From: an uncultured Fusobacterium sp.
Lineage (GTDB): Bacteria > Fusobacteriota > Fusobacteriia > Fusobacteriales > Fusobacteriaceae
NCBI GenBank assembly: GCA_900541465.1
Contig: UQJY01000012.1
Span: forward strand, 1 to 48,630
Reading direction: 5' to 3'
DNA: 48,630 nucleotides
A program made the translations under genes and the position numbers. Positions 1-8,960 of this stretch are shown here, piece by piece (the stretch's first letter is position 1; the number at the start of each line of letters is the position of its first letter). The notes under the pieces were generated by a model. The model saw only the letters and a program-made list of their open reading frames with translations, was not told where the DNA came from and ran no database searches.

Positions 1-283
1 ATGATATATCAGATTATATAAGATTTTACAATGAAGAAAGATTACAAAAAAATTTTTAAAGAAACAAAAAAATGTTGAAAAAATAATGAAAATATTTTTA
101 TTATATTCAAAGTTTATTTTTTTTATTTTAAATGATATAATATACTTGCTGAATTGCCTTTGTTATAGCTTTTGCTGAAAAAACAAAAAATTTTATTTTA
201 GAAAGGAAATAACAAAGAAAATTAGAATAATTAAAGAAATAGATGTAAAAATTTATTTCTTAAGGAAATTGTGAGGGGGAAAT
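1..283 (+). promoter_or_regulatory. AT-rich leader upstream of plsY with candidate promoters
   Basis: I see no gene in this stretch. Two sigma-70-like signals can be read: TTGAAA at 75-80 with TATTAT at 99-104 (18-nt spacer), and a perfect TATAAT at 136-141 with only a weak -35 (TTTATT, 113-118). A purine-rich GAGGGGG ribosome-binding site lies just before the plsY ATG at 284. Which signal is used cannot be decided, because chance matches are common in DNA this AT-rich. Confidence 0.4.
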
Positions 284-898
284 ATGAGTAAATATATACT
301 TTTATCATTACTTGCATATTTCTGCGGGTCTATTCCCAGCGGAGTGTGGATTGGAAAAATGGTTAAAGGGATAGATATAAGAACAGTAGGAAGCAAAAAT
401 TCTGGAGCAACAAATGCTTATAGAACTTTAGGGGCAAAATGCGGGATAGCAACTTTAATTTTAGATGCTCTAAAAGGTTATCTTCCTCTTTATGTTGCAA
501 GCCATTTTGATATTTCAGATAAATATATTGTAGTTATCGGGCTTATTGCTATATTTGCACACTCAATGTCATGCTTTTTAAATTTCAAAGGTGGAAAAGG
601 TGTTGCAACAAGTCTTGGAGTATTTTTATTTCTTGCACCAAAAGCAGTGCTTGTAACATTTTTAGGATTTGCAATAGTAGTGTATTTCACAAGATATGTT
701 TCACTTTCTTCAATAACAGGAGCAATTATTCTTCCTATAATGATAGCAGTTCTTCCTGCCAAAGAGGGAGTGGATAAAATGACTCTTGTCATATTATCTT
801 TTGTAATAGGAGCTTTTGTAATTTATAAACACAGAAGCAATATATCAAGACTTCTTAATGGAACAGAATCAAAAATAACATTCGGAAAGAGAGGGTAA
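284..898 (+). CDS. plsY: Glycerol-3-phosphate acyltransferase PlsY
   Basis: Integral membrane acyltransferase that moves the acyl group from acyl-phosphate to the sn-1 position of glycerol-3-phosphate, the first committed step of phospholipid synthesis. At 204 residues it has the usual family length. The three family motifs are visible: GSIPSG (15-20), GSKNSGATN (36-44) and GGKGVAT (103-109), set among several hydrophobic helices, with a basic C-terminus containing KHRSNISRL. A GAGGGGG ribosome-binding site supports the ATG. The next gene, gpsA, makes its substrate and starts 5 nt after the stop, so the two steps are encoded together. Identification is firm. Confidence 0.97.
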   Translation: MSKYILLSLLAYFCGSIPSGVWIGKMVKGIDIRTVGSKNSGATNAYRTLGAKCGIATLILDALKGYLPLYVASHFDISDKYIVVIGLIAIFAHSMSCFLNFKGGKGVATSLGVFLFLAPKAVLVTFLGFAIVVYFTRYVSLSSITGAIILPIMIAVLPAKEGVDKMTLVILSFVIGAFVIYKHRSNISRLLNGTESKITFGKRG

Positions 899-903
899 GA
901 TTT

Positions 904-1911
904 ATGATTAAAGATAAAATAGTTGTTGTTGGAGCAGGAAGCTGGGGGACAGCTCTTGCCTTGGTACTTGCAAATAAAGGATGCTTTGACGTTACAATGT
1001 GGGAATACAATAAAGAACTTGCAGAAAAAATGGAAAGAGAAAGAGAAAATGAAAAACTTCTTCCAGGAGCAAAATTTCCAGATAATCTTCATGTAACAAA
1101 TGATGATACAGATTTATTAAAAGATGCAAAAGCAGTTGTATTCTCGATTCCATCACAAGTTTTAAGAGGAGTTGTTGCAAGATTTTCAAATCAGATGAGA
1201 AGCGACCTTTTGATTGTAAATACAGGAAAAGGAATAGAAATAAGTTCAGGACTTAGACTTTCTGAAGTAATAAAAGATGAAATTTTAGGAAAATATCATA
1301 ATAATATAGTTGTTCTTTCAGGACCTACTCATGCAGAAGAAGTATGTAAAGGAATACCTACAACAATAGTTGCAGCAGGAAAACTTGATAAAGCTAAAGC
1401 TGTTCAGGAAATATTTAATTCAGAAGTGTTCAGAGTGTATGTAAATGAAGATATGATTGGTGTTGAGCTTGGTGCAGCTGTTAAAAACTGTCTTGCATTG
1501 GGAGCTGGAATTTCTGACGGACTTGGTTTTGGAGATAATACAAAAGCCGCTCTTATAACAAGAGGAGTTGCAGAAATGATAAGATTTGGCGAAAAATGCG
1601 GAGCAAATCCAAAAACTTTTTATGGACTTAGCGGAATAGGAGACCTTATAGTAACTTGTGCAAGTAAGCACAGTAGAAACAGATATGTTGGAGAAAAGCT
1701 TGGAAGAGGGGAAACACTTAAAGAAATTCTTGAAGGAATGACAATGGTTGCTGAAGGAGTTCCTACTGTAAAAGCAGTTTATACAAAAGCACAGGAACTT
1801 AATGTAAGTATGCCTATTGTTGAAGCTGTTTATAAAGTTCTTTATGAAGATGAGAAAGCAGCTGTTATGGTGAGAGAACTTATGTCTCGTGACTTAAAAG
1901 AGGAGTTTTAG
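904..1911 (+). CDS. gpsA: Glycerol-3-phosphate dehydrogenase [NAD(P)+]
   Basis: Cytoplasmic enzyme that reduces dihydroxyacetone phosphate to sn-glycerol-3-phosphate for membrane lipid synthesis. The 335-residue protein opens with a Rossmann fold (GAGSWG, 10-15). It has the family signatures LSGPTHAEEV (about 138-147), the catalytic lysine in AAVKNCLALG (K194) and GFGDNTKAALITRG (from about 208). Its length is typical. The ribosome-binding site AGAGAGGG lies inside the last codons of plsY, so the pair is probably translationally coupled. Together they take glycolytic carbon to lysophosphatidate. Confidence 0.97.
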   Translation: MIKDKIVVVGAGSWGTALALVLANKGCFDVTMWEYNKELAEKMERERENEKLLPGAKFPDNLHVTNDDTDLLKDAKAVVFSIPSQVLRGVVARFSNQMRSDLLIVNTGKGIEISSGLRLSEVIKDEILGKYHNNIVVLSGPTHAEEVCKGIPTTIVAAGKLDKAKAVQEIFNSEVFRVYVNEDMIGVELGAAVKNCLALGAGISDGLGFGDNTKAALITRGVAEMIRFGEKCGANPKTFYGLSGIGDLIVTCASKHSRNRYVGEKLGRGETLKEILEGMTMVAEGVPTVKAVYTKAQELNVSMPIVEAVYKVLYEDEKAAVMVRELMSRDLKEEF

Positions 1912-1956
1912 TTCTGATTATTTTAAATCATAAGAAATAGGGTGAGGTTTTACATT

Positions 1957-2784
1957 ATGGAAGAAAAAGATCTAGTTTCACTTTACTTGAATGATATAAG
2001 AAAATATGAAATTTTGGACAGAGAGGAAGAAGAAAAACTTCTGCTTAAAGTAAAAGAAGGAGACCTTGAAGCAAAAAATAAATTAATTATATCTAATCTT
2101 CGTCTTGTAATCAGTGTTGCAAAAAATTATATGAACAAAGGAATGACCCTTATTGACCTTATCAGTGAAGGAAATTTTGGACTTATACGTGCTATAGATA
2201 AATTTGATATTGATAAAGGTTTCAGATTCTCTACTTATGCAGTGTGGTGGATAAAACAGTCAATCACAAAGGCACTTATGTGTAAAGGAAGAGAAATAAG
2301 AATACCGTCATATAAATATGATCTTCTTAATAAAATAAATAAAATTATTGTTGAAGAACTTATGAATACGGGAGATTATCCGTCAAATGAAATCATAGGA
2401 GAAAAATTAAGTATTTCTCCTGAGAAAGTGGCAAATATTTTAATAGAATTTCAAGAGGTTATGTCACTTAACGAATCTGTAGGAGATAATATTTATCTTG
2501 AAGATGTAATTTTAAATGAAAACAGTGAAAATCTTGAAAATGATATTATAGATGAAATGAATAAAGCTAAAGTGCATGAAATGCTTGAAGGCTTGGGAGA
2601 AAGAGAAAAAGATATTTTAATGAGAAGATATGGTCTCAGCGGATACGATATCCACACTCTTGAACAGGTTGGAGAAGTATTTAATATAACAAGGGAAAGA
2701 GTGAGACAAATAGAAAAGAAAACCCTTGAAAAACTTAGAAAAAAATATGATAAAGAATTGAATAAAAGTATATACGTTAAGTAG
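1957..2784 (+). CDS. Group 2 sigma-70 family sigma factor (RpoD/RpoS-like)
   Basis: Alternative RNA polymerase sigma factor of about 275 residues. An ATG-proximal region 1.2 (DLVSLYLNDIRKYEIL) is followed by region 2 with the promoter-melting and -10 recognition segment (KGFRFSTYAVWWIKQSITK), a region 3 helix bundle, and region 4.2 with a helix-turn-helix (LEQVGEVFNITRERVRQIEKK). It lacks the large N-terminal region 1.1 of a housekeeping sigma, which points to group 2. I chose ATG 1957 over the in-frame GTG at 1942 because the GTG lies inside the GGTGAGG ribosome-binding site. The gene is followed 15 nt later by dnaN. Its target promoters cannot be told from the sequence. Confidence 0.88.
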   Translation: MEEKDLVSLYLNDIRKYEILDREEEEKLLLKVKEGDLEAKNKLIISNLRLVISVAKNYMNKGMTLIDLISEGNFGLIRAIDKFDIDKGFRFSTYAVWWIKQSITKALMCKGREIRIPSYKYDLLNKINKIIVEELMNTGDYPSNEIIGEKLSISPEKVANILIEFQEVMSLNESVGDNIYLEDVILNENSENLENDIIDEMNKAKVHEMLEGLGEREKDILMRRYGLSGYDIHTLEQVGEVFNITRERVRQIEKKTLEKLRKKYDKELNKSIYVK

Positions 2785-2799
2785 TTGGGAGGATTTTAC

Positions 2800-3927
2800 A
2801 TGATTGTAAAAGTAAATAGGGGAGAATTTTTAAAAAAATTGAGAACTGTAGAAAAGGCAGTTTCAGAAAATAAAATTAAACCGATAATTTCATGTGTATA
2901 TCTTGAAGCAAAGGAAGAAAATACTCTGTTTTTCTGCGGAACAAATCTTGAGCTTACAATAACTTCAACAATGGAATCTGAAGTTTTGGAAAAAGGAAAA
3001 ATTGTATTTCAGCCTCAGATTATAGATGAATATGTAAAAGAGCTTTCTGATGATGTAATTCTTTTGAAATCGGAAGATTCGACTCTTATAATAGAGACAG
3101 GTGATTCGTCTTCAGAATTTTCTCTTATGAATGCAGATGAGTTTCCAATGGTTGCAGGTAAAAATAATACACTTGCAAAATATTGTTTTACAATAGCAAG
3201 CAGAGAACTTTTAGAAATATTTGAAAAAGTTAAATTTTCAGCAGCAACTTCTTCAGATAATCTTTCTTTAAATTGTATAAGACTTGATATGCAGGGAAAA
3301 ATAGCGAGATTTGTTTCAACTGATACTTATCGTCTGACATATTTAATGAAAGAAGTTGACAGCGAATGTGAAATTCAGGTGAGCATACCACTTAATACAG
3401 TTGAAGCTATAACAAAACTTTTAAAGAGTGAAGATTTAAAAGATATAAAAGTTTCAGCATGGGAAAATCAAATATATTTTATTTCTGACAACACAGAAAT
3501 GGTAAGCAGAACAATAGAGCTTCCTTATCCGAATTATGGAGGAATTTTAGGAACAGCTCAATACAATAAAAAAATGGTAATAAAAACAGATGAGCTTATG
3601 AAAATTTTAAGAAGAATACAGATTTTTGTAAGATCAAACTTAGATTCAAAATATGGAGCTGTTTTTGAACTTGGAAATAAAATAATGGTTGTAAGAGGAG
3701 TAAGCAGCACAGCAAAAATAAAAGAGGAACTTAATGTAAATTATACAGGAGATGATTTAAAAATTTCTCTTAATGTAAAATTCCTTCTTGAATTTTTACA
3801 AAATTTTGATAAAGAAAGTGATATTGTTGTAGAATTTAAAGAGTCAAACAGTTCAGTGAGAATTGCGAGTGTTGATGATGAAAATTATATTTACGTTGTA
3901 ATGCCTCTTGCACTTAAAGATATTTAA
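2800..3927 (+). CDS. dnaN: DNA polymerase III beta subunit (sliding clamp)
   Basis: Ring-shaped processivity clamp that tethers DNA polymerase III and many repair factors to DNA. The 375-residue protein has the expected length for three clamp domains. Family features include the opening MIVKVNRGEFLKKL, an interior LVSTDTYRL-like segment (RFVSTDTYRLTYLMKE) and the C-terminal strand ending in VMPLALKDI, near the usual MPMRL end. The start is ATG 2800, preceded by GGGAGG with 7-nt spacing; an upstream TTG at 2785 lies before that site. It sits with sigma and lipid genes rather than beside dnaA, and a strong terminator follows. Confidence 0.94.
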   Translation: MIVKVNRGEFLKKLRTVEKAVSENKIKPIISCVYLEAKEENTLFFCGTNLELTITSTMESEVLEKGKIVFQPQIIDEYVKELSDDVILLKSEDSTLIIETGDSSSEFSLMNADEFPMVAGKNNTLAKYCFTIASRELLEIFEKVKFSAATSSDNLSLNCIRLDMQGKIARFVSTDTYRLTYLMKEVDSECEIQVSIPLNTVEAITKLLKSEDLKDIKVSAWENQIYFISDNTEMVSRTIELPYPNYGGILGTAQYNKKMVIKTDELMKILRRIQIFVRSNLDSKYGAVFELGNKIMVVRGVSSTAKIKEELNVNYTGDDLKISLNVKFLLEFLQNFDKESDIVVEFKESNSSVRIASVDDENYIYVVMPLALKDI

Positions 3928-3944
3928 AAATAAATTTAAAATAT

Positions 3945-3978
3945 AAGCTGATTTGAATTTTCAAGTCAGCTTTTTTTC
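3945..3978 (+). terminator. Rho-independent terminator after dnaN
   Basis: An 11-bp stem (AAGCTGATTTG paired with CAAGTCAGCTT, one G-T wobble) with a 6-nt loop is followed by a run of T. It closes the plsY-dnaN unit. Confidence 0.9.
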
Positions 3979-3999
3979 TTCAATAACATAACTGAAAAA

Positions 4000-4028
4000 T
4001 TGAAATGAAAAAATAAATGTGTTATAAT
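4000..4028 (+). promoter_or_regulatory. Near-consensus sigma-70 promoter
   Basis: TTGAAA at 4000-4005 and a perfect TATAAT at 4023-4028 are separated by 17 nt. The -10 hexamer overlaps the upstream ATG of the DUF116 reading frame, so that ATG cannot be the normal start. This is the first promoter after the dnaN terminator and probably drives the long gene run that follows. Confidence 0.85.
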
Positions 4029-4065
4029 GAAAATGCTTAATAATATATCTAAAGAGGTAAAAATA

Positions 4066-4602
4066 ATGACCAATTTTTTATCAGAGAAGGTGATTTACAA
4101 TTTTTTTTATCTTGCATACATTCTCTATGAAAAGTTTCTTAATGACCAAGTTAAAAGGAATTGTGTCGCAGATAAATTTTTAGAATACAACAACAAAAGA
4201 GTGATGAAAAAAATTAACAAATTTATGCCCAAAAATATAGCATTGCTTCTTCCTCACTGTATTCAAAATTATGACTGTCCTTTTAAAATTACTTCAAAAA
4301 TTGAGAACTGCAGAAAATGCGGTAAATGTAAAATAGAAAAAATTCTTGAGCTGAAAGAAAAATACAATTTGGAAGTAAAAGTTGCAACAGGGGGAACTCT
4401 TGCAAGACTTTTTATAAAAGAAAAAAAGCCGGAACTTATAATAGCAGTGGCTTGTAAAAGAGATTTGATGTCAGGAATTTACGACAGTTTTCCAATGAAT
4501 GTTTATGGTGTTTATAATAAAATAATAGAATCACCATGTATAAATACAGATCTAAATATAGAAGAGATAGAGAAAGTATTAATTTTGGCAGAGAAAAGAT
4601 AA
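4066..4602 (+). CDS. DUF116 domain protein
   Basis: Protein of about 178 residues matching the DUF116 family, whose biochemical function I do not know. A hydrophobic N-terminal stretch is followed by a Cys-rich core with PHCIQNYDCP and NCRKCGKCKI, which could bind a metal or an Fe-S cluster. The signature segments VATGGTLARLF and VACKRDLMSGI come next. I place the start at ATG 4066, which has GAGGT 7 nt upstream. The longer frame from 4027 begins inside the promoter -10 element and so lies at or before the transcription start. The large TPR protein gene follows after 56 nt or less, probably in the same unit. Confidence 0.8.
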   Translation: MTNFLSEKVIYNFFYLAYILYEKFLNDQVKRNCVADKFLEYNNKRVMKKINKFMPKNIALLLPHCIQNYDCPFKITSKIENCRKCGKCKIEKILELKEKYNLEVKVATGGTLARLFIKEKKPELIIAVACKRDLMSGIYDSFPMNVYGVYNKIIESPCINTDLNIEEIEKVLILAEKR

Positions 4603-4658
4603 AATATTTTTTCTTTGGATAGATTTTTATGAGAGAAGTAAAACAAGGAGTGATGGTA

Positions 4659-7526
4659 TTGTTCAAAAGAAAATTTTTATGTGCTGCATTAATCACTTTA
4701 AGTGCAAATCTTGCTTATGGAAATATGAAAGAAGATGTGGCATTTTTAAATGAATTATACAAACAGGAAAGATATGATATGGCAGTATCTGAATCTAAAA
4801 AATTTATTGTGAATTATCCTGATTCAAAATACAATAAAAATATTTGCGAAAGAATGGCGAAAGTATATTTCATAAAAAAAGATTATAAAGAAGCAGAAAT
4901 ATATTTTCAAAAACTTCTTACAGAATATAAATTGAAAAAAGATGAGAAAAAAGAAGTATCTTCATATCTTTACAGAATAAATATGATATATGGAAATACT
5001 GTAAAAGCAAATGAGTATGCAAAAGAATTTGAAACTGATGAAAAAGTTTTGGAAAAAACATTTTATGACAGCGGAGTAATTCTTCTTAATAATGGAAAAA
5101 ATCCTGATGCTGTGAGAGAATTTTCAAAAGTTGTAAATATAAAAGGGGATTATTACGAGCCTGCAATACTTTATCTTGCAATGGGGCTTTATAATAACGG
5201 ACAGTATGGAGAGAGCTTAAAATATCTTGATTTTTATAACGGTCTTCAGAGTCAGAGCAAAGATGTTCCGCTTTTAACTTATCTTTACGGCTCATCTTTT
5301 TATAAACTTAACGATTCAAATAAAGCAGCAGCATATTTTGAAGAGGGATTAAAAAATTATCCAAATGACAGCTACAGTAAAAAAGGAAGAATAACTCTTA
5401 TAGAAATTTATACAAACCGTGGTGAAATAGAAAAGGCTCTTATGCTTTATTCTGAAATTGACAGAGAAAGTGACAGAAAAACAGGAGCGAGAGTTTTAGG
5501 AGATTATCTTCTTTCAAAAGATGAATATAAAAGAGCTATAAATTTTTATGACACAATAGGAGAAAATAAATCTGACGGAGTGAGATATACTTATGCTTAT
5601 GCTCATTATAAACTTTCAAATTATAAAAAAGCAATAAGCGAATTTGAAAAAATAAATGACAGCAGATATCTTTTAAACAGCAGATACTATTTAGTTTTAA
5701 GTTGTTACAATATGAAAGATTATAAAAAAGCAGTAAGTTTTGAAAAATATCTTCCAGAATATGAAATGGACGGGAAAAAATATATAGATTTATGTGTTGT
5801 ATTTGCAAATTCTTATTATGAGATGGGAGAAAATACAAAATCTTATGAATATTACAAAGGAATATATAAAGATTATCCGACTGCTGATAATCTTTACAGA
5901 GTTATAGTTCTTGAGACGAAAATAGATGCAGAAAAAAATCTGGAAGCCTCTTTTGAAAAATATAAAACAGAATTTCCAGAAGATAAAAATTATAAAAAAG
6001 ATATTTATCTTGCAGTGGGAAATTATTATTATAAAAAAGGAAGAACAGCAGATGCTGAAAAAATTTATAAAGATTATATGAAGACAGATAATAATATTGA
6101 AGTAGGAAATAATCTTGTAAATCTTCTTATAAATGAAAAAAAATATTCTGAAGTTATCCATTATTTAAATATGATGGAAGAAACAAATGACAGTTCATAT
6201 TTAAAAGGAATTGCTTATATGGGTGTGGGAGAATATGCAAAGGCTGATGAATTTCTTGCACAGCTTAAAAATAAAGAGGGAATAGGAAAAGAACTTAAAG
6301 AAAAAGTTACTTACAATATTATAAAAAATAATTTCCTTTGGGAAAAATATGAAGAAGTTATAAAAGAAGGAGAAGAATATTTAGCCGGAGCATATATTTA
6401 CGGTCTTGATGATATAGTTGACAGAATGGGATTAAGTTACTACAGGCTTGGAAATTATGAAAAAGCAAGAGAATATTTTGCAAAACTTGCAGTTGTTCCA
6501 GAGTACAGCGGGTATGCAAAATTCCAGACTGCAGACAGTTATTTTGCAGAGAAAAACTATAAAAAAGCAAAAGAAGAATATAAACTTGTCTACACTGAAA
6601 AGAGCGGGAAAAAGTATGAGGAAGAAGCAAAATACTGGGAACTTAATTGTGATTTAAGTCTTAATGACAAAGAAAGCTATCTTGCAGAAAGTGAGAGTTT
6701 CCTTAAGAATTATCCAAATTCTTCATATATAAGAAACATTCTTTCAATAAGAGGTGAAATTTTAAAGGGTGCTGGAAATAGTGCCGAAGCTGTGAAGGAA
6801 TATGAAAATCTTTATGAAAAATCAGAGCAGACAGAAGAAAAGGATATAACTATTGAAAAAATAGTAGAACTTTATGATGAAACAGAAAATATCGAAGCAA
6901 AAAGCCAGTGGATAGAAAAATTTTCTGATAAATATAAGAAGAGCTATTATAAATCTCTGGCATACAGAGAAAAAGGAATGGTTTCTGAAGCTCAGGCAGA
7001 GGAAAAAATTCTTCTTGAAAATGAAAGATATAAAGATTATGCTCTTATAAATCTTGCAAATGATTATTTTAATGAAGAAAAATACAGTGAAGCTGAAAAA
7101 AATTATAAAGCAGTAAGAGAATTGGAAAGCTCGCAATATAAGGATTTAGCAATCTTCCAAATGGGAAATATTTGTGCAGTTAAAGGGGAAAATGATAAAG
7201 CTGAAGTAGAACTTTCAAAAGTTTTTGTCCTTTATCCTGAGAGCCGGTATGTAATCCCGGCAAAATTAAAACTTGCAGATATTTATGATGCAAAAGGGGA
7301 TAAAACAAAAGCAAAAGAAGGATATAGAGAACTTTTAAATGATAAGAAAGCGGGAGAATACAGAGAATATTTAACAGAAAAAATGCTTTTCATATCTCTT
7401 GAAGAAAAAAACAGAGGGGAAGCAGAAAAATATTATGCTGAACTTCAAAAAATAAATAAAGAGACAGCGGCAAAATATGATGAATTTATGAAAACAGAAA
7501 CAGAAGAAAACAAGGAGGAACAATAA
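4659..7526 (+). CDS. Large exported tetratricopeptide-repeat protein
   Basis: Protein of about 955-965 residues. A signal peptide (FKRKFLCAALITLSANLAYG) is followed by roughly twenty TPR-like helix pairs rich in Lys, Glu and Tyr, so it should lie in the periplasm and act as a protein-binding scaffold. The start is uncertain. TTG 4659 has AAGGAG with 8-nt spacing and gives a clean signal peptide; the in-frame ATG at 4653 is only 2 nt from that site, and ATG 4629 lacks a good site. Its stop overlaps the ATG of the next gene by one base, and exbB, exbD and tonB follow. I infer a role with the TonB energy-transduction complex, perhaps as an envelope adaptor. No catalytic motif is visible. Confidence 0.75.
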   Translation: MFKRKFLCAALITLSANLAYGNMKEDVAFLNELYKQERYDMAVSESKKFIVNYPDSKYNKNICERMAKVYFIKKDYKEAEIYFQKLLTEYKLKKDEKKEVSSYLYRINMIYGNTVKANEYAKEFETDEKVLEKTFYDSGVILLNNGKNPDAVREFSKVVNIKGDYYEPAILYLAMGLYNNGQYGESLKYLDFYNGLQSQSKDVPLLTYLYGSSFYKLNDSNKAAAYFEEGLKNYPNDSYSKKGRITLIEIYTNRGEIEKALMLYSEIDRESDRKTGARVLGDYLLSKDEYKRAINFYDTIGENKSDGVRYTYAYAHYKLSNYKKAISEFEKINDSRYLLNSRYYLVLSCYNMKDYKKAVSFEKYLPEYEMDGKKYIDLCVVFANSYYEMGENTKSYEYYKGIYKDYPTADNLYRVIVLETKIDAEKNLEASFEKYKTEFPEDKNYKKDIYLAVGNYYYKKGRTADAEKIYKDYMKTDNNIEVGNNLVNLLINEKKYSEVIHYLNMMEETNDSSYLKGIAYMGVGEYAKADEFLAQLKNKEGIGKELKEKVTYNIIKNNFLWEKYEEVIKEGEEYLAGAYIYGLDDIVDRMGLSYYRLGNYEKAREYFAKLAVVPEYSGYAKFQTADSYFAEKNYKKAKEEYKLVYTEKSGKKYEEEAKYWELNCDLSLNDKESYLAESESFLKNYPNSSYIRNILSIRGEILKGAGNSAEAVKEYENLYEKSEQTEEKDITIEKIVELYDETENIEAKSQWIEKFSDKYKKSYYKSLAYREKGMVSEAQAEEKILLENERYKDYALINLANDYFNEEKYSEAEKNYKAVRELESSQYKDLAIFQMGNICAVKGENDKAEVELSKVFVLYPESRYVIPAKLKLADIYDAKGDKTKAKEGYRELLNDKKAGEYREYLTEKMLFISLEEKNRGEAEKYYAELQKINKETAAKYDEFMKTETEENKEEQ

Positions 7527-7864
7527 TGAAAAAATTAGTTTTAGGTCTTATGATTTTAAGTAGTCTTTCAGTATTTTCGGCAGATAATGTGGTGATAGAT
7601 AAAGAAGTTACTGGTATTAATAAAGAAACTATTGAGACAAGAGAAGTTGCAGATAAAAAAATAGATCTTGAGCAGAAAGAAGTTAATGCAAGTGAAATGA
7701 GAACATCAAGTAAAAAAATAAAAGAGGGGCAGGAAAATCTTGAAGTTAAAAACAGCGATGAGGAAATAAAAAAAGAACTTGCACAAGATGTTTCAAAAGA
7801 CAGTTCTCTATGGAAATATGTATTAGGAGTGCTTGGTGTAATAGCTATAGCCGTTGCATTATAA
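7526..7864 (+). CDS. Small exported protein with C-terminal membrane anchor
   Basis: I do not recognise a family for this 112-residue protein. Residues 1-18 form a signal peptide ending near FSA. The middle is highly charged (Lys/Glu-rich, likely helical or disordered). The last 18 or so residues (LWKYVLGVLGVIAIAVAL) form a transmembrane helix that ends at the C-terminus. This predicts a periplasmic protein anchored in the inner membrane by its tail. AGGAGG lies 7 nt before the ATG, and the ATG overlaps the stop of the TPR gene (TAATG), so the two are translationally coupled. Its position immediately before exbB suggests an accessory role in the TonB system; that is inference from context. 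Confidence 0.7.
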   Translation: MKKLVLGLMILSSLSVFSADNVVIDKEVTGINKETIETREVADKKIDLEQKEVNASEMRTSSKKIKEGQENLEVKNSDEEIKKELAQDVSKDSSLWKYVLGVLGVIAIAVAL

Positions 7865-7894
7865 TTTAGATTTTTTACAGGAGGATTTACAAAA

Positions 7895-8506
7895 ATGTAT
7901 TGGATAAAAAACGGCGGATTTTTAATGTATTTTATATTATTGATGTCAGTTCTTGGAACAGGTGTAATAATTGAAAGATTTATTTATTTCAGAACGAAAG
8001 AAAAAAATGATTTTTCAGATATAAGACCTGTACTTAGAAAATATATAGAAGAGGACAATGTAAAAGGTGCAATAGGATATCTTTCAAATTCTAAATCTTC
8101 AACAGGAATGGTTTTAAAAGAAGTTTTAAGTTTTTGGAATAAAACTAACACAACAAATATTGTAACTCTTGAAGAAAAAGCAAGAGAAGCTGCTCTTTCG
8201 CAGATTCCTCTTCTTGAAAGAAATATGTGGCTTTTAAGTATAGTTGCACATACAACTCCGCTTATTGGTCTTTTAGGAACAGTAACAGGAATGATAAAAG
8301 CATTTCAGGCTGTGGCAATTCATGGAACAGGTGATGCTAAAATTCTTGCAAGCGGAATATCAGAAGCACTTTTTACAACAGCCGGAGGACTTTTTGTGGC
8401 AATTCCTGCTCTTATCATTTACAACTATTACAACAGAAAAATAGACGAAATAATAAATGATATGGAGAAGGGAAGCACAGAAGTAATCAACTATTTTAGG
8501 AGGTAA
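7895..8506 (+). CDS. exbB: ExbB/TolQ/MotA-family proton channel subunit
   Basis: Inner-membrane subunit of the proton-motive-force-driven motor that powers TonB. The 203-residue protein has three membrane segments, at about 9-29, 110-134 and 155-178. The conserved region TPLIGLLGTVTGMIKAF and the AGGLFVAIPALI helix are typical of ExbB/TolQ. GGAGG supports the ATG. exbD starts 5 nt downstream and tonB follows, so this is TonB-type rather than Tol-type; no TolA or Pal is seen nearby. Confidence 0.93.
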   Translation: MYWIKNGGFLMYFILLMSVLGTGVIIERFIYFRTKEKNDFSDIRPVLRKYIEEDNVKGAIGYLSNSKSSTGMVLKEVLSFWNKTNTTNIVTLEEKAREAALSQIPLLERNMWLLSIVAHTTPLIGLLGTVTGMIKAFQAVAIHGTGDAKILASGISEALFTTAGGLFVAIPALIIYNYYNRKIDEIINDMEKGSTEVINYFRR

Positions 8507-8511
8507 GTTTT

Positions 8512-8949
8512 ATGAAACTGCAAAGATTAAAAAGAAGAAACAGCGGCAGTATTATTCTTGAAATGACTCCTCTTATAGATGTAGTATTTCTTTTGCTTAT
8601 ATTTTTTCTTGTGGCAACATCTTTTGAAGATATAGACAGCGGAATAAAAATAGATCTTCCTCAGTCTACGATAAGAGAGATAAAAGCTGTGAAAGAACTT
8701 CAGATAAATATAACAAATGGAAAAGTTATATACCTTAAATATCAAGAAGGAAATGAAAGAAAAAGTGTAAAAGTTTCAAAAGAAGGACTTAAAAAAACTC
8801 TTGCTGATAAATTAAGCAGAGCAGAAGATAAAACAGTTATAATAAGCGGAGATAAATCTTTGGATTATGGATTTATAGTTGATATTATGACTATATCAAA
8901 AGAAGCAGGAGCTGCAGAGCTTGATATTGATACAATGCTTGGGAAATAG
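8512..8949 (+). CDS. exbD: ExbD/TolR-family biopolymer transport protein
   Basis: Partner of ExbB in the proton motor. The 145-residue protein has a short cytoplasmic tail, one membrane helix (about 21-38) and a periplasmic domain. The proton-carrying aspartate is present in EMTPLIDVVFLLLIFF (D23), matching the essential Asp of the family. It begins with an AGGAGGT site overlapping the end of exbB and ends 11 nt before tonB. The order exbB-exbD-tonB supports the assignment. Confidence 0.93.
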   Translation: MKLQRLKRRNSGSIILEMTPLIDVVFLLLIFFLVATSFEDIDSGIKIDLPQSTIREIKAVKELQINITNGKVIYLKYQEGNERKSVKVSKEGLKKTLADKLSRAEDKTVIISGDKSLDYGFIVDIMTISKEAGAAELDIDTMLGK

Positions 8950-8960
8950 GAGTGGTGAAC

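Noticed and set aside
5790..6161. Phe/Ile-rich minus-strand frame inside the large TPR gene
   Set aside because: Composition is that expected for the complement of Lys/Glu/Tyr codons, and it has no start context.
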